Shown: positions 8,735-18,445, numbered from the stretch's first letter. The stretch: DNA of 64,000 bases from CAVSRC01 sp963762605 (GCA_963762605.1 CAVXLJ010000006.1:22992-86991); one strand, 5' to 3'. Numbers and translations are program-made. The notes: generated by a model not told the origin, from the letters alone.

Positions 8735-9250
8735 ATGGCCACAATTGTTGACCAGTACGTTCTCTTCGCAGTGTTTCCGCTGGCGATGGCCTATGCCGCC
8801 ATCTCGGATCTGTTGACGATGACCATCTCGAACCGCGTGACACTGATCCTGGTGGCGGCGTTCGTCGTGCTTTCGCCGACCACCGGCATGGACCTGCACA
8901 CGTTCGGGTTGCACTGGGCGGCCGGCGGGGCGGTGCTGGCGGTCGCTTTCTTCTGTTTCGCCATGGGCTGGATCGGTGGCGGCGACGCCAAGCTCGCTTC
9001 CGTCACGGCGCTGTGGCTGGGCTGGGAAGGCACCATCGAATTCATCGCCATTGGCTCCATTTTCGGCGGCGTGCTGACTTTGTCTCTGCTTTCCTTCCGG
9101 CGGTCGGTTCTGCCCGCTTTCATCATCCGCCAGCCGTGGATCCAGCGGCTGCACGATGAAAAAGAGGGTGTGCCATATGGGGTCGCGCTGGCCGCCGCCG
9201 GGCTCGTCACGTATCCGCACACGATCTGGATGCACATGGCGATCGGCTAG
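8735..9250 (+). CDS. cpaA: Prepilin peptidase CpaA/TadV
   Basis: 171-residue integral membrane aspartyl protease that removes the leader of Flp and TadE-type prepilins at the inner membrane. It is the short form of the TadV/CpaA group, without the methylase domain of PilD. The two catalytic aspartates are visible: D25 in AAISDLLTMTISN and D84 in GWIGGGDAKL. Hydrophobic helices span about residues 8-24, 36-48, 60-80, 100-120 and 150-168. It follows the pilin genes and precedes cpaB on the same strand. Confidence 0.93.
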   Translation: MATIVDQYVLFAVFPLAMAYAAISDLLTMTISNRVTLILVAAFVVLSPTTGMDLHTFGLHWAAGGAVLAVAFFCFAMGWIGGGDAKLASVTALWLGWEGTIEFIAIGSIFGGVLTLSLLSFRRSVLPAFIIRQPWIQRLHDEKEGVPYGVALAAAGLVTYPHTIWMHMAIG

Positions 9251-9388
9251 AGCTGCTTGATCCCGCGCCGCCGCCGTGCCCGTCACGACCGGCGCCCGGG
9301 GGCTCCTGGCCGCGTTCAACCTCAGGCGCGATCCCTTGGGAACTGCCGATCTCGCAAGCTTTTGTTAATCACGAATCCATACCGCTGA

Positions 9389-9396
9389 TTAACCAT
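9389..9396 (+). promoter_or_regulatory. TTAACCAT element upstream of cpaB (possible CtrA half-site)
   Basis: TTAACCAT lies 68 bases before the cpaB start. In Caulobacter and relatives this octamer is the recognised CtrA half-site, and pilus genes there are CtrA targets. A second TTAAT lies at 9364-9368, in inverted relation (GTTAAT...ATTAAC). Assignment rests on sequence resemblance only. Confidence 0.4.
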
Positions 9397-9463
9397 AAGT
9401 ACACGATTGCTGCGCGACACTGGCGGCGATCGGTCGGGATCGGCCTTCAAAGGGTTGCGTGAA

Positions 9464-10300
9464 ATGAAGCTCTCCCGCGTTGCTGTTCTCGGCGTTGCCG
9501 CTGGCGCCGGCTTGATTGCCATGGTGCTCGCCCTCAATCTGACCGCGCCTCCCAAGCCGTCGCCCGCACCGCCCAAACAGGTCGATCTGAATACGGAGAA
9601 GGTGCTCGTCGCCACCAAGGACGTGTCGATGGGCACGACCTTCACTGTCGGCGATGTCGCCTGGCGCGATTGGCCGAAGGACAGCGTCTCGAGCGAGTTC
9701 ATCACCGGCGGCTCGCATGATTCCGAAGTTGCCGTGGTCGGCGCCATCGCCCGCGCCGGCTTCTTCGCCGGCGAGCCGATCAGCGACGCCAAGCTGATCC
9801 GCTCGGATCGCGGCTTCATGTCGGCCATCCTGCCCGAGGGCAAGCGCGCCGTCGCCATCAAGATCGCGGCCGAAACCAGCGCCGGCGGCTTCATCCTGCC
9901 CAACGACCACGTCGACGTCATCATGACCCGGCACGTCAACCAGAACGGCAACAGCGCCGGCTCCGAATACCTTACCGAGACGATCCTCAACAACGTACGT
10001 GTGCTGGCCATCGATCAGACGATCGAGAAGACGAACAAGAAGGATGGCGGTGCCGGCGGCGACACCGTTGTCGGACGCACCGCGACGCTCGAACTGACGC
10101 CGGAGCAGGCGAAGATCATCACCGTCGCCGAGCAGATGAGCGACCGGCTGAACCTCGCCTTGCGCAGCGTTTCCGATTCGGCACCCAACCCCGCCGATGC
10201 CTCCAAGGACGCGATGAATCTGATCGGCGGTCCCAACGGCGAGGGCACGGTCACGCTGGTCAAGAACGGCATCTCCACAAAAGTGACAGGCGTTCGCTAG
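9464..10300 (+). CDS. cpaB: Flp pilus assembly protein CpaB/RcpC
   Basis: 278 residues with an N-terminal membrane anchor or signal segment (residues 5-26), a Pro-rich linker (PPKPSPAPPKQ) and a SAF domain (VLVATKDVSMGTTFTVGDVAWRDWP, about residues 47-72). The RcpC/CpaB C-terminal domain follows (GKRAVAIKIAAETSAGGFILPNDHVDVIMT). CpaB is a periplasmic partner of the secretin and is needed for Flp pilus biogenesis. It lies 36 bases before cpaC. Confidence 0.93.
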   Translation: MKLSRVAVLGVAAGAGLIAMVLALNLTAPPKPSPAPPKQVDLNTEKVLVATKDVSMGTTFTVGDVAWRDWPKDSVSSEFITGGSHDSEVAVVGAIARAGFFAGEPISDAKLIRSDRGFMSAILPEGKRAVAIKIAAETSAGGFILPNDHVDVIMTRHVNQNGNSAGSEYLTETILNNVRVLAIDQTIEKTNKKDGGAGGDTVVGRTATLELTPEQAKIITVAEQMSDRLNLALRSVSDSAPNPADASKDAMNLIGGPNGEGTVTLVKNGISTKVTGVR

Positions 10301-10336
10301 CCGATGGCACGCGCGGGCAACAACCAGGGAACTGCG

Positions 10337-11857
10337 ATGATGGTGCAAGCAATCCTACGTCGGGTGGCGCTGGCGGCTCTGGCGCTCGTTGCTGTCGCCG
10401 CAACCGATGTCTCGCTCTCTGTCACCGAAGCGCAGGCGGCGACGACGGACGGCGCCATCCATCGCACGGTCCGGGTCGGCCTCGACAAGTCGGTGATCGT
10501 CGACCTGCCGCGCGATGCCCGTGACATCCTGGTGTCGAACCCGGAGATCGCCGATGCGGTCATCCGCACCTCGCGCCGCATCTACATAACCGGCGTCGCC
10601 GTCGGCCAGTCGAACGTCATTGTCTTCGACCGCGCCGGCAATCAGGTCGTCTCGCTTGATCTCATCGTCGAGCGCGACACCGCGGCTCTGACCGAGATGC
10701 TGCGTCGCCTGATCCCCGATTCCGACATCAAGATCGAGATCGTCAACGACAACATCGTGCTCTCCGGCTCGGTGCGCAACGCCGCCGACGCCCGCCGCGC
10801 ACAGGACATCGCCGATATCTTCGCCAATGGCGGCGCCAACAGCTCGGCCGCCAAGTCGCAGACCACGGGCTCGGGAACCTCCGGCACCGGCGGTTTCGCC
10901 GTCAACGTCTCGACGACTTCGGCCAGCCAGAAGCCGACCTCGCAGGTGGTCAATCTGCTGACCATCGAGGGCGAGGATCAGGTCCACCTCAAGGTCACCG
11001 TCGCCGAGGTCCAGCGCAACATCGCCAAGCAGCTCGGCATCGAAATGAGCGCCAATGTCGGCTTCGGCAATTTCTCGACCTGCACGGCGGCCGGCGTGTG
11101 CAGCACCACCGGCAATCCCTTCGGCGTCAACGGCAGCGCGTTGGGCAGCAACGCTTTGACCCTTGGCTTCAGCGACGGCGTCAACAGTCTGTCGGCGACG
11201 CTGCGGGCGCTCGAGCAGACCGGCATGATCAGGACGCTGGCCGAGCCGACGCTCACCGCCATCTCCGGTGAAACCGCATCCTTCCTCGCCGGCGGCGAGT
11301 TCCCGGTGCCCACCGGCAGGGATTCGGCGGGCAACGTCGCCATCTCGTTCAAGCCCTTCGGCGTCGCCCTCAGCTTCACGCCGGTCGTCCTTGCCGAGGG
11401 GCGCATCAGCCTGCGCGTCAAGACCGAGGTGTCGGAACTCACCTCCGATGGTTCCTTCACCACCAACAACCTCACCATCCCGGGCCTCAAGGTGCGTCGT
11501 GCCGAGAGCACGCTGGAGCTGCCTTCCGGCGGGGCCATGGTCCTCGGCGGCATGTTGCAGGACAGCGTCCGCCAGTCGATCAGCAAGTTCCCCGGCCTCG
11601 GCGACCTGCCGATCCTCGGAACGTTGTTCCGCAGCCGCGACTTCCAGCGCAACGAGACCGAGCTGGTGATCATCATCACGCCCTATCTGGTCAAGCCGGT
11701 AGCGCCTTCGGCCCTGACCACGCCCGATTCCGGCTTCGCCACGGCCGGCGACGCACAGGCGAATTTCCTCGGCGACATCAACCGGGTCTATGGCGCCGAG
11801 GGCGCCAAGGCGCCGGCTGGCACCTACCAGGGCAACTACGGTTTCATCATCCAATGA
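10337..11857 (+). CDS. cpaC: Tad secretin CpaC/RcpA
   Basis: 506-residue outer-membrane secretin through which the Flp pilus passes. Start: the ATG at 10337 sits 6 bases after AGGGA, and an ATG at 10304 would only extend the leader. Order of parts: signal peptide ending AQAA (about residue 35), pilus-assembly N-domain (residues 42-120), BON-like domain (IKIEIVNDNIVLSGSVRNAADA, about 130-152), a Ser/Gly/Thr-rich linker, then the secretin domain with LAEPTLTAISGETASFLAGGEFPVP and the closing IPGLGDLPILGTLFRSRDF-type signature (here FPGLGDLPILG). It is followed by the lipoprotein CpaD. Confidence 0.95.
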   Translation: MMVQAILRRVALAALALVAVAATDVSLSVTEAQAATTDGAIHRTVRVGLDKSVIVDLPRDARDILVSNPEIADAVIRTSRRIYITGVAVGQSNVIVFDRAGNQVVSLDLIVERDTAALTEMLRRLIPDSDIKIEIVNDNIVLSGSVRNAADARRAQDIADIFANGGANSSAAKSQTTGSGTSGTGGFAVNVSTTSASQKPTSQVVNLLTIEGEDQVHLKVTVAEVQRNIAKQLGIEMSANVGFGNFSTCTAAGVCSTTGNPFGVNGSALGSNALTLGFSDGVNSLSATLRALEQTGMIRTLAEPTLTAISGETASFLAGGEFPVPTGRDSAGNVAISFKPFGVALSFTPVVLAEGRISLRVKTEVSELTSDGSFTTNNLTIPGLKVRRAESTLELPSGGAMVLGGMLQDSVRQSISKFPGLGDLPILGTLFRSRDFQRNETELVIIITPYLVKPVAPSALTTPDSGFATAGDAQANFLGDINRVYGAEGAKAPAGTYQGNYGFIIQ

Positions 11858-11888
11858 GCGCCAGCAGGCAGCAACGGAGCGCCACCTC

Positions 11889-12632
11889 ATGACCACCGCG
11901 TCGTCCATACTCCACCGTCGCTGGGCGCCACTCACCTCACCGGCTCTCGTGCTGGTCGGCGGTCTCCTGGCAGCGCTCGCCGGCTGCACGTCCTCCGCGA
12001 CCGACAAGACGCTCGTTACCGGCGGCATCCCCGACGACTACCGCCACAATCATCCGATTGCAGTGGAGGAGATGCTGGAATCGATGGATGTGCCGGTGGG
12101 TCAGGACACCGCCCGGCTGTCGTCGCCGGTCAGGGGTACGGTCTCCGGCTTCGGCAGGGCGTTTGCCGCCAGCGGTGCCGCGTTGATTGCCGTGGTTGCG
12201 CCGTCCGGCTCGCCAAACCAGGTCGCCGCCGCCAACATTGCCGTCGAGGTCGAGCAGGTGCTGCGCCAGTCCGGCGTCAATCCCCGTGCCATCGAATACC
12301 GCGTCTATCGCGCCGGTCCCGAGGAGCGCAACGCCCCGGTGCACATCGCCTATAACCACATCGCCGCGCATACCGCGCCCTGCGGCCCCTGGCCCGATCA
12401 GGTCGTCCAATCGCCCCAGAACCGCGCCTACGCCGCCTATGGCTGCGCCACCCAGCAGAACCTGGCCGCCATGGTCGCCAGCCCCCTCGACCTCATCTAT
12501 CCGCGCGGCCTCACGCCGGCCGACGCGCAGCGTCGCGCCACGGTCCTCGAACACTACCGCAAGGGCGAGGCATTCAGCGCCGACCTGTCGCGCGAGACCG
12601 GCGGTACCGTCGCCACGGGAGTTGGCCAATGA
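11889..12632 (+). CDS. cpaD: Tad pilus lipoprotein CpaD
   Basis: 247 residues. The N-terminus ends in a lipobox, LAALAGC, with the lipidated Cys at residue 33. The CpaD domain follows, recognisable from DDYRHNHPIAVEE and the C-terminal Cys-containing segment (CGPWPDQVV, YAAYGCATQQNLAAMVASPLDLIYPRG). CpaD is thought to act with the secretin at the outer membrane. It ends in a 4-base ATGA overlap with cpaE, so the two are translationally coupled. Confidence 0.93.
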   Translation: MTTASSILHRRWAPLTSPALVLVGGLLAALAGCTSSATDKTLVTGGIPDDYRHNHPIAVEEMLESMDVPVGQDTARLSSPVRGTVSGFGRAFAASGAALIAVVAPSGSPNQVAAANIAVEVEQVLRQSGVNPRAIEYRVYRAGPEERNAPVHIAYNHIAAHTAPCGPWPDQVVQSPQNRAYAAYGCATQQNLAAMVASPLDLIYPRGLTPADAQRRATVLEHYRKGEAFSADLSRETGGTVATGVGQ

Positions 12633-13915
12633 GTGACCTAGCCTTCCGCGAACAAGAACCCGGGCTGCCGGCCGAGCCGGCGCCCGCCGCGCTGAGTGCC
12701 GATGTCCGGCCGGTTCCGCGCATCTCGATTCAGGCGTTCTGTGAGTCACCAGATGTCGCCGCCAGCATCGAATCGGCCGCCGGCGATCGCCGCATGGCCC
12801 GCGCCCACGTCAAGGTTCATACCGGCGGCCTCAGTGCTGCCACCGAGTTCTACCAGGCGGCCGCCACACCCAATCTGATCATCGTCGAGAGCAAGCTGCA
12901 GCGCGACCGCCTGGAAACCGAGCTCGAACGTCTTTCCGAGGTCTGCGACCCCGGCACCAAGGTCGTCGTCATCGGCCATACCAACGATGTCGAGCTGTAT
13001 CGCGGCCTCATTCAGCGCGGTGTCAGCGAATACCTGGTCGCCCCCATCGACAAGATGGGTATCATCCGCGCCATCTCCGATCTCTATATCGAGCGCTCGG
13101 CCCAGCCGCTCGGTCGCACCATCGCCTTCATCGGCGGCAAGGGTGGCGTCGGCTCCTCGACCGTCGCCCACAATGTCGGCTGGGCGATCGCGCGCAGCTT
13201 CGAAAGCGACGTCGTCATCGCCGATTTCGACCTCGCCTTCGGCACCGCCGGGCTGGATTTCAACCAGGACCCCACCCAGGGCATCGCCGAGGCCGTCAAT
13301 GCGCCAGACCGCCTCGACGACAATTTCCTCGAGCGTCTGCTTGCCAAGGCGTCCGACCACGTCTCGCTGCTCGCGGCACCGGCGACGCTGGATCGCACCT
13401 ACGATTTCGGCGAGACCGCGTTCGAACAGGTGATCGACGTTGCCCAGGCCGGCGTTCCCGGCGTGATCCTCGATCTGCCGCACGCCTGGACGGGATGGAT
13501 GCGCAAGACGCTGCTTTCCGCCGATGAGATCGTGATCACCGTCGAGCCCGACCTCGCCAACCTGCGCAACGCCAAGAACCTGGTCGATCTTCTGCGCTCG
13601 AACCGGACAACCGACGCGCCGCCGCGGCTGATCATCAACAAGTCGGGGCTGGCCAAGCGCCCCGAGATCAAGGTCGAGGATTTCGCCTCGGCGCTGGAAC
13701 TGACGCCGACCGCGGTCATTCCCTTCGATGCGCCGCTGTTTGGCAACGCCGCCAACAACGGCCTGATGATCGCCGAAGCCGACCCCAAGAACCCCGTTGC
13801 CGGCATGTTCGAACTGGTTGCGCGCACCGTGACCGGACGCGCCGAACCGCGCCGCCAGAAGCGTAGCGCATTAGCGCCGCTGCTCGCCCGTTTCCGCGGC
13901 AAGATGAGCGCCTGA
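12629..13915 (+). CDS. cpaE: Tad pilus assembly ATPase-like protein CpaE/TadZ
   Basis: 428 residues. An N-terminal receiver-like region (residues about 30-150) is followed by a MinD/ParA-type ATPase fold beginning FIGGKGGVGSSTVAHN, with the deviant Walker A KGGVGSS at residues 171-177. In CpaE/TadZ proteins this module directs the Tad machine to the cell pole. The start codon overlaps the cpaD stop, and cpaF begins 12 bases after the stop. Confidence 0.95.
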   Translation: MSDLAFREQEPGLPAEPAPAALSADVRPVPRISIQAFCESPDVAASIESAAGDRRMARAHVKVHTGGLSAATEFYQAAATPNLIIVESKLQRDRLETELERLSEVCDPGTKVVVIGHTNDVELYRGLIQRGVSEYLVAPIDKMGIIRAISDLYIERSAQPLGRTIAFIGGKGGVGSSTVAHNVGWAIARSFESDVVIADFDLAFGTAGLDFNQDPTQGIAEAVNAPDRLDDNFLERLLAKASDHVSLLAAPATLDRTYDFGETAFEQVIDVAQAGVPGVILDLPHAWTGWMRKTLLSADEIVITVEPDLANLRNAKNLVDLLRSNRTTDAPPRLIINKSGLAKRPEIKVEDFASALELTPTAVIPFDAPLFGNAANNGLMIAEADPKNPVAGMFELVARTVTGRAEPRRQKRSALAPLLARFRGKMSA

Positions 13916-13927
13916 CGAGGAGTATCC

Positions 13928-15439
13928 ATGTTCGGCAAGCGGGGAACAGGAAGCACGGAAGCACCGCCGCCGCCGCCGGCAGCCGTCGCGCGCCCGCCGG
14001 CAGCCGTCGCCCGCCCGCCGGCCGCCGAAGCGCCCGTTGCGGCAGAGCCGGCGAAGCCGGCGTCGGCGCCCCAGCCGCCCCGTCCCGCCGCCGAATCTGC
14101 CCGCCCGCGGACCTCCAGCGACGGCGTGCGCCGATCGGAGAATTTCTACGACATCAAGTCGACGGTGTTCGCCGCCCTGATCGACACCATCGACCTGTCG
14201 CAGCTCGCCCGCCTCGACGTCGAATCGGCGCGCGAGGAAATCCGCGACATCGTCAACGACATCATCGCGCTGAAGAACATCGTGATGTCGATCGCCGAGC
14301 AGGAGGACCTGCTCGAGGACATCTGCAACGACGTTCTCGGTCTTGGGCCGCTTGAGCCGCTGCTCGCCCGCGACGACATCTCCGACATCATGGTCAATGG
14401 CGCCTTCCGCACCTACATCGAAGTCGAAGGCAGGGTTCAGGAGACCAACGTCCGCTTTCGCGACAATTCGCAGCTGATGAACATCTGCCAGCGCATCGTC
14501 AGCCAGGTCGGCCGCCGCGTCGATGAATCGAGCCCGATCTGCGACGCCCGCCTGCCCGATGGCAGCCGCGTCAACGTCATCGCGCCGCCTCTGGCGATCG
14601 ACGGGCCGGCGCTCACCATCCGCAAATTCAAGAAGGAGAAGCTCACTCTCGACCAGCTGGTCAGGTTCGGCACCATCACGCGCGATGGCGCCACCGTGCT
14701 CGAGGTCATCGCCCGCTCGCGCTGCAACGTCCTGGTCTCCGGCGGCACCGGCTCGGGCAAGACGACGCTTCTGAATTGCCTGACCCGCTACATCGAGCAT
14801 GACGAGCGCATCATCACCTGCGAGGACGCGGCCGAATTGCAGCTCCAGCAGCCGCATGTCGTGCGCCTCGAGACCCGCCCGCCCAACATCGAGGGCGAGG
14901 GCGAGATCACCATGCGGGACCTGGTCAGAAACTGCCTGCGCATGCGTCCTGAGCGCATCATCGTCGGCGAGGTGCGCGGGCCCGAGGCGTTCGACCTGTT
15001 GCAGGCGATGAACACCGGCCACGACGGATCGATGGGTACGCTGCACGCCAACAGCCCGCGCGAAGCCATGTCGCGTCTCGAATCGATGATCACAATGGGA
15101 GGCTTCTCGCTGCCGGCCAAGACCATCCGCGAGATGATCGCCACCTCGATCGACGTCATCCTGCAGGTCGAGCGCCTGCGCGACGGCACGCGCCGCATCA
15201 CCAACATCACCGAGGTGGTCGGCACCGAAGGTGAGGTCATCACTACGCAGGACATATTTGTCTTCGACATCGTCGGCGAGGACCAGAACGGCCGGATCAC
15301 CGGCGTTCATCGCTCGACCGGCATCGGCCGGCCCAAGTTCTGGGATCGCGCCCGCTACTTCAACGAGGATGTCCGCCTCGCCAACGCGCTCGATTCGGCC
15401 AACGCCGCGTCGCCGGATCTGGTCGGACAGGTACGCTGA
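13928..15439 (+). CDS. cpaF: Tad secretion ATPase CpaF/TadA
   Basis: 503-residue GSPII-E-type hexameric ATPase that powers pilus extension. The N-terminus (residues 14-60) is Pro/Ala-rich and contains two near-exact 21-base repeats encoding AAVARPP twice. The catalytic part has Walker A GGTGSGKTT at residues 272-280, the Asp box ITCEDAAELQL, Walker B RIIVGEVRGPEA, and the His box GHDGSMGTLHANSPREA. Its stop codon overlaps the tadB start by one base. Confidence 0.96.
   Translation: MFGKRGTGSTEAPPPPPAAVARPPAAVARPPAAEAPVAAEPAKPASAPQPPRPAAESARPRTSSDGVRRSENFYDIKSTVFAALIDTIDLSQLARLDVESAREEIRDIVNDIIALKNIVMSIAEQEDLLEDICNDVLGLGPLEPLLARDDISDIMVNGAFRTYIEVEGRVQETNVRFRDNSQLMNICQRIVSQVGRRVDESSPICDARLPDGSRVNVIAPPLAIDGPALTIRKFKKEKLTLDQLVRFGTITRDGATVLEVIARSRCNVLVSGGTGSGKTTLLNCLTRYIEHDERIITCEDAAELQLQQPHVVRLETRPPNIEGEGEITMRDLVRNCLRMRPERIIVGEVRGPEAFDLLQAMNTGHDGSMGTLHANSPREAMSRLESMITMGGFSLPAKTIREMIATSIDVILQVERLRDGTRRITNITEVVGTEGEVITTQDIFVFDIVGEDQNGRITGVHRSTGIGRPKFWDRARYFNEDVRLANALDSANAASPDLVGQVR
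13976..14018 (+). repeat. Tandem 21-bp repeat in the cpaF linker
   Basis: Two copies of a 21-base unit (starting GCAGCCGTCGCGCGCC, second copy with one change) lie within the Pro/Ala linker of cpaF. In-frame repeats like this can change copy number without breaking the gene. Confidence 0.7.
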
Positions 15440-16434
15440 TGTCTCTCCTCCTGCTCTTGGCGATCGGCGGCCTGGCCACGCTGAGCGCGGGTGGCCTCAC
15501 CTACGCGCTGCTCTTCGACCGCATCCAGAAGGAAGACACCACGGCGCGCCGCATCGGCATGATCCAGGGCACCGGCCACATCGAGGCGTCGCGCGAGGCC
15601 GCCTCCGATCCGGCCAAGCGCCGCAAGTCGATCCAGGACACGCTCAGGGAGGTCGAGCAGCGCGAGAAGGCAAAGGCCAAGCGTGGCAAGTCGCCGCCGC
15701 TGACGCTGCGCATGCAGCAGGCCGGGCTTCACTGGTCGCGCCGGACCTTCATCATCGTCAGCGTCCTCGTCGGCCTGTTCTGCTATGCCGTCCCCTGGCT
15801 TTTTGGCACGCCGATCTACGTTGCCGCCGCCATCGGCGTCGCCGGGCTGCTCGGCCTGCCGCGCTGGATGGTGAATTTTCTGCGCAAGCGCCGCATGAAC
15901 AAGTTCGTCGATGAATTCGCCAACGCCATGGATGTCATCGTCCGCGGCGTCAAGGCGGGCCTGCCGCTCAACGACTGCGTCAGGATCATCGCCAATGAGG
16001 CGGCCGAGCCGGTCAAGTCGGAGTTCCGCGTCATTACCGAGACCCAGTCATTGGGCCTCTCCCTCGCCGATGCCGTCGGCAAGCTGCCCGAGCGTGTGCC
16101 GGTGCCGGAGACCAACTTCTTCGCCATCGTCGTCGCCATTCAGCAGCGCGCCGGTGGCAACCTCGCCGAGGCGCTCGGCAACCTGTCGCGCGTGCTGCGC
16201 GAGCGGCGCAAGATGAAGGGCAAGATCCAAGCCATGAGCATGGAGGCCAAGGCCTCGGCGGTAATCATCGGCGCCCTGCCGGTTGTTGTCATGACGCTCG
16301 TCTACATGACCAGCCCGAATTACATTTCGCTGCTCTTTACCCAACCGCTTGGCCACGTGATCCTCATCTGCTCGGGCATCTGGATGGCCATCGGCATCAT
16401 GGTCATGCGCAAGATGATTCGTTTCGATTTCTAG
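15439..16434 (+). CDS. tadB: Tad inner-membrane platform protein TadB
   Basis: 331 residues, T2SS protein F fold. Hydrophobic segments at the N-terminus, around residues 105-145 and at the C-terminus (SAVIIGALPVVVMTLVYMT; HVILICSGIWMAIGIMVM) flank a cytoplasmic helical domain (FVDEFANAMDVIVRGVKAGLPLNDCVRIIANE...QQRAGGNLAEALGNLSRVLRER). It forms the membrane platform with TadC and contacts CpaF. It overlaps cpaF by one base. Confidence 0.95.
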   Translation: MSLLLLLAIGGLATLSAGGLTYALLFDRIQKEDTTARRIGMIQGTGHIEASREAASDPAKRRKSIQDTLREVEQREKAKAKRGKSPPLTLRMQQAGLHWSRRTFIIVSVLVGLFCYAVPWLFGTPIYVAAAIGVAGLLGLPRWMVNFLRKRRMNKFVDEFANAMDVIVRGVKAGLPLNDCVRIIANEAAEPVKSEFRVITETQSLGLSLADAVGKLPERVPVPETNFFAIVVAIQQRAGGNLAEALGNLSRVLRERRKMKGKIQAMSMEAKASAVIIGALPVVVMTLVYMTSPNYISLLFTQPLGHVILICSGIWMAIGIMVMRKMIRFDF

Positions 16435-16448
16435 GACAGGGGTAGCCG

Positions 16449-17441
16449 GTGTTTCACCTTATCTACGACGCCATGACCACCCCGCAGACGCTGGTCGCCG
16501 TCTTTGCGGCGCTCGCCGTCTTCGCCACCGCCTACACGCTCACCCAGCCTTTCTTCGAGCGCGACAAGCTTGCCACCCGCATCAGGAGCGTGGCGGTCGA
16601 ACGCGAGCAGATCCGTGCCCGCGAGCGCGCCCGTCTCGCTGCGGAAACCAATCGCGCCAATCTGCGCCGCGAGGTCGCCAAGCCCTACATGCAGCGCGTC
16701 GTCGACAGCTTCAATCTGCGCAAGGCGCTTGCCGACGACAAGACGGTCGCCAAGCTGCGCATGGCCGGCTTCCGCGGCCAGGCGCCGCTGGTCGTCTTTC
16801 TGTTTGCCCGTGTCACCCTGCCGCTGCTGTTCGCCGCGGTCGCCTTCTTCTATACGTTTGTCGTCGCCCAGCTGGATCAGCCGCTGATGATCAAAGCGTT
16901 GATCGTCATCGTCGCGGCCTATGCCGGCTTCTACGCGCCCAACCTCTACGTCTCCAACACCATCTCCAAGCGCCAGCTTTCGATCAGGCGCGCCTGGCCG
17001 GATGCGCTCGACCTGATGCTCATCTGCGTGGAGGCCGGCATGTCACTCGAGGCGGCTTTTCGCAGGGTGGCAGAGGAGATCGGCCAGCGCTCGGTCGAGC
17101 TGGCCGAGGAGCTGGCGCTGGCCACGGCTGAGCTTTCCTACCTTCCCGATCGGCGCCAGGCCTTCGAGAATCTCACCCAGCGCACCGGCCTGGAAACGGT
17201 CAAGTCGGTGATGACCAGCCTCATCCAGGCGGAACGCTACGGCACACCGCTCGGCACCGCGCTGCGCGTGCTCGCCCAGGAGAACCGCGACCAGCGCATG
17301 AACGACGCCGAGAAGAAGGCCGCCGCTCTCCCGCCCAAGCTCACCGTGCCGATGATCCTTTTCTTCCTGCCGGTGCTGATGGCGGTTATTCTGGGGCCGG
17401 CGGCGATCCAGATCATGCACGCCAACATCCCCAATCCCTGA
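16449..17441 (+). CDS. tadC: Tad inner-membrane platform protein TadC
   Basis: 330 residues, GTG start 14 bases after tadB. The T2SSF domain is clear: WPDALDLMLICVEAGMSLEAAFRRVAEEIG, then a hydrophobic C-terminus (LTVPMILFFLPVLMAVILGPAAIQI). Together with TadB it makes the inner-membrane platform for Flp pilus assembly. Confidence 0.95.
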   Translation: MFHLIYDAMTTPQTLVAVFAALAVFATAYTLTQPFFERDKLATRIRSVAVEREQIRARERARLAAETNRANLRREVAKPYMQRVVDSFNLRKALADDKTVAKLRMAGFRGQAPLVVFLFARVTLPLLFAAVAFFYTFVVAQLDQPLMIKALIVIVAAYAGFYAPNLYVSNTISKRQLSIRRAWPDALDLMLICVEAGMSLEAAFRRVAEEIGQRSVELAEELALATAELSYLPDRRQAFENLTQRTGLETVKSVMTSLIQAERYGTPLGTALRVLAQENRDQRMNDAEKKAAALPPKLTVPMILFFLPVLMAVILGPAAIQIMHANIPNP

Positions 17442-17505
17442 TCCGATCGATCGGGCGGAGAGGGGAGGCGCTCCCCGGCGCCGTCGTTCCAGGAGACCAC
17501 CGGCC

Positions 17506-18423
17506 TTGACCCGTCCGCGCATCGGCCTCGCTCTCGGCAGCGGCTCGGCGCGTGGCTGGTCGCATGTCGGCATCATCGAGGCGCTGCTCGAGGCCGGCAT
17601 CGAGCCTGACGTCGTCTGCGGCACCTCGGTCGGCGCTCTGGTCGGTGCCGCCTATCTCACCGGCAGGCTCGACAGGCTGCGCAAGTGGGGCGAAGCCGTC
17701 ACCTGGCGCCAGATTGTCGGCCTGATGGACGTCAGCCTTTCCGGCGGCGGGCTCATCGGCGGCAAGACGGTGGTCAAGTTCCTGCGTGACCTTGGTATCA
17801 CCGGTCCGATCGAGAAGTTCCCCAAGCCGTTTGCGGCGGTGGCCACCGAACTCACCACCGGCCGCGAGATCTGGTTCCAGTCCGGCCCGGTGCTCGAGGC
17901 CGTGCATGCCTCGATCGCTGTGCCCGGCCTCTTCAGCCCGGTCCGCCACGGTGGCCAGTGGCTGCTCGATGGCGGTCTGGTCAATCCGGTTCCCGTCTCG
18001 CTGTGCCGCGCGCTCGGCGCCGACATCATTATCGCGGTCAACCTCAACGGCGACCAGTTGGGCCGCTGGAAGAAGGATGAGCCGGTGGCTGCGGCGCATC
18101 TCCCGGAGCGGCCTGCCCGTGAATCCTTCGCTGGCATGCTGAGCCAGTTGCCGGCAACGCTTGGCGACCAGCTCATGCAGATCGCGCCCCGTCTGCTGGC
18201 GCAGAGGGGCGCGCCCGGCTATTTCGACGTGCTCACTGGCGCCATCGACATCATGCAGGACCACATCACGCGCGCCCGTCTGGCCGGCGAGCCGCCGCAC
18301 GTCATGCTGGTGCCGCGCCTGCGCGGCATCGGCCTGATGGATTATCACCGCGCGGTCGAGGCGATCGCCGAAGGCCGCACAACGGCCACGGATGCACTGC
18401 CCGCCATCCGCCGTTATCTGTGA
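17506..18423 (+). CDS. Patatin-like phospholipase (RssA/NTE family)
   Basis: 305 residues from a TTG start at 17506, preceded by AGGAGACC. The catalytic elements of the family are present: oxyanion loop GLALGSGSARG (residues 7-17), nucleophile GTSVG with Ser41, and the Asp of DGG at residue 155. These enzymes are serine acyl-hydrolases. It lies 64 bases after tadC on the same strand and may belong to the tad transcript, but no pilus role is established for it. It is cytoplasmic: there is no signal peptide. Confidence 0.9.
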   Translation: MTRPRIGLALGSGSARGWSHVGIIEALLEAGIEPDVVCGTSVGALVGAAYLTGRLDRLRKWGEAVTWRQIVGLMDVSLSGGGLIGGKTVVKFLRDLGITGPIEKFPKPFAAVATELTTGREIWFQSGPVLEAVHASIAVPGLFSPVRHGGQWLLDGGLVNPVPVSLCRALGADIIIAVNLNGDQLGRWKKDEPVAAAHLPERPARESFAGMLSQLPATLGDQLMQIAPRLLAQRGAPGYFDVLTGAIDIMQDHITRARLAGEPPHVMLVPRLRGIGLMDYHRAVEAIAEGRTTATDALPAIRRYL

Positions 18424-18445
18424 TCGCCAGAAATCCGTTTCGTCC

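Noticed and set aside
10355..12028. 557-codon open frame opposite cpaC
   Set aside because: Antisense to a secretin with unambiguous motifs; third-position bias belongs to cpaC.
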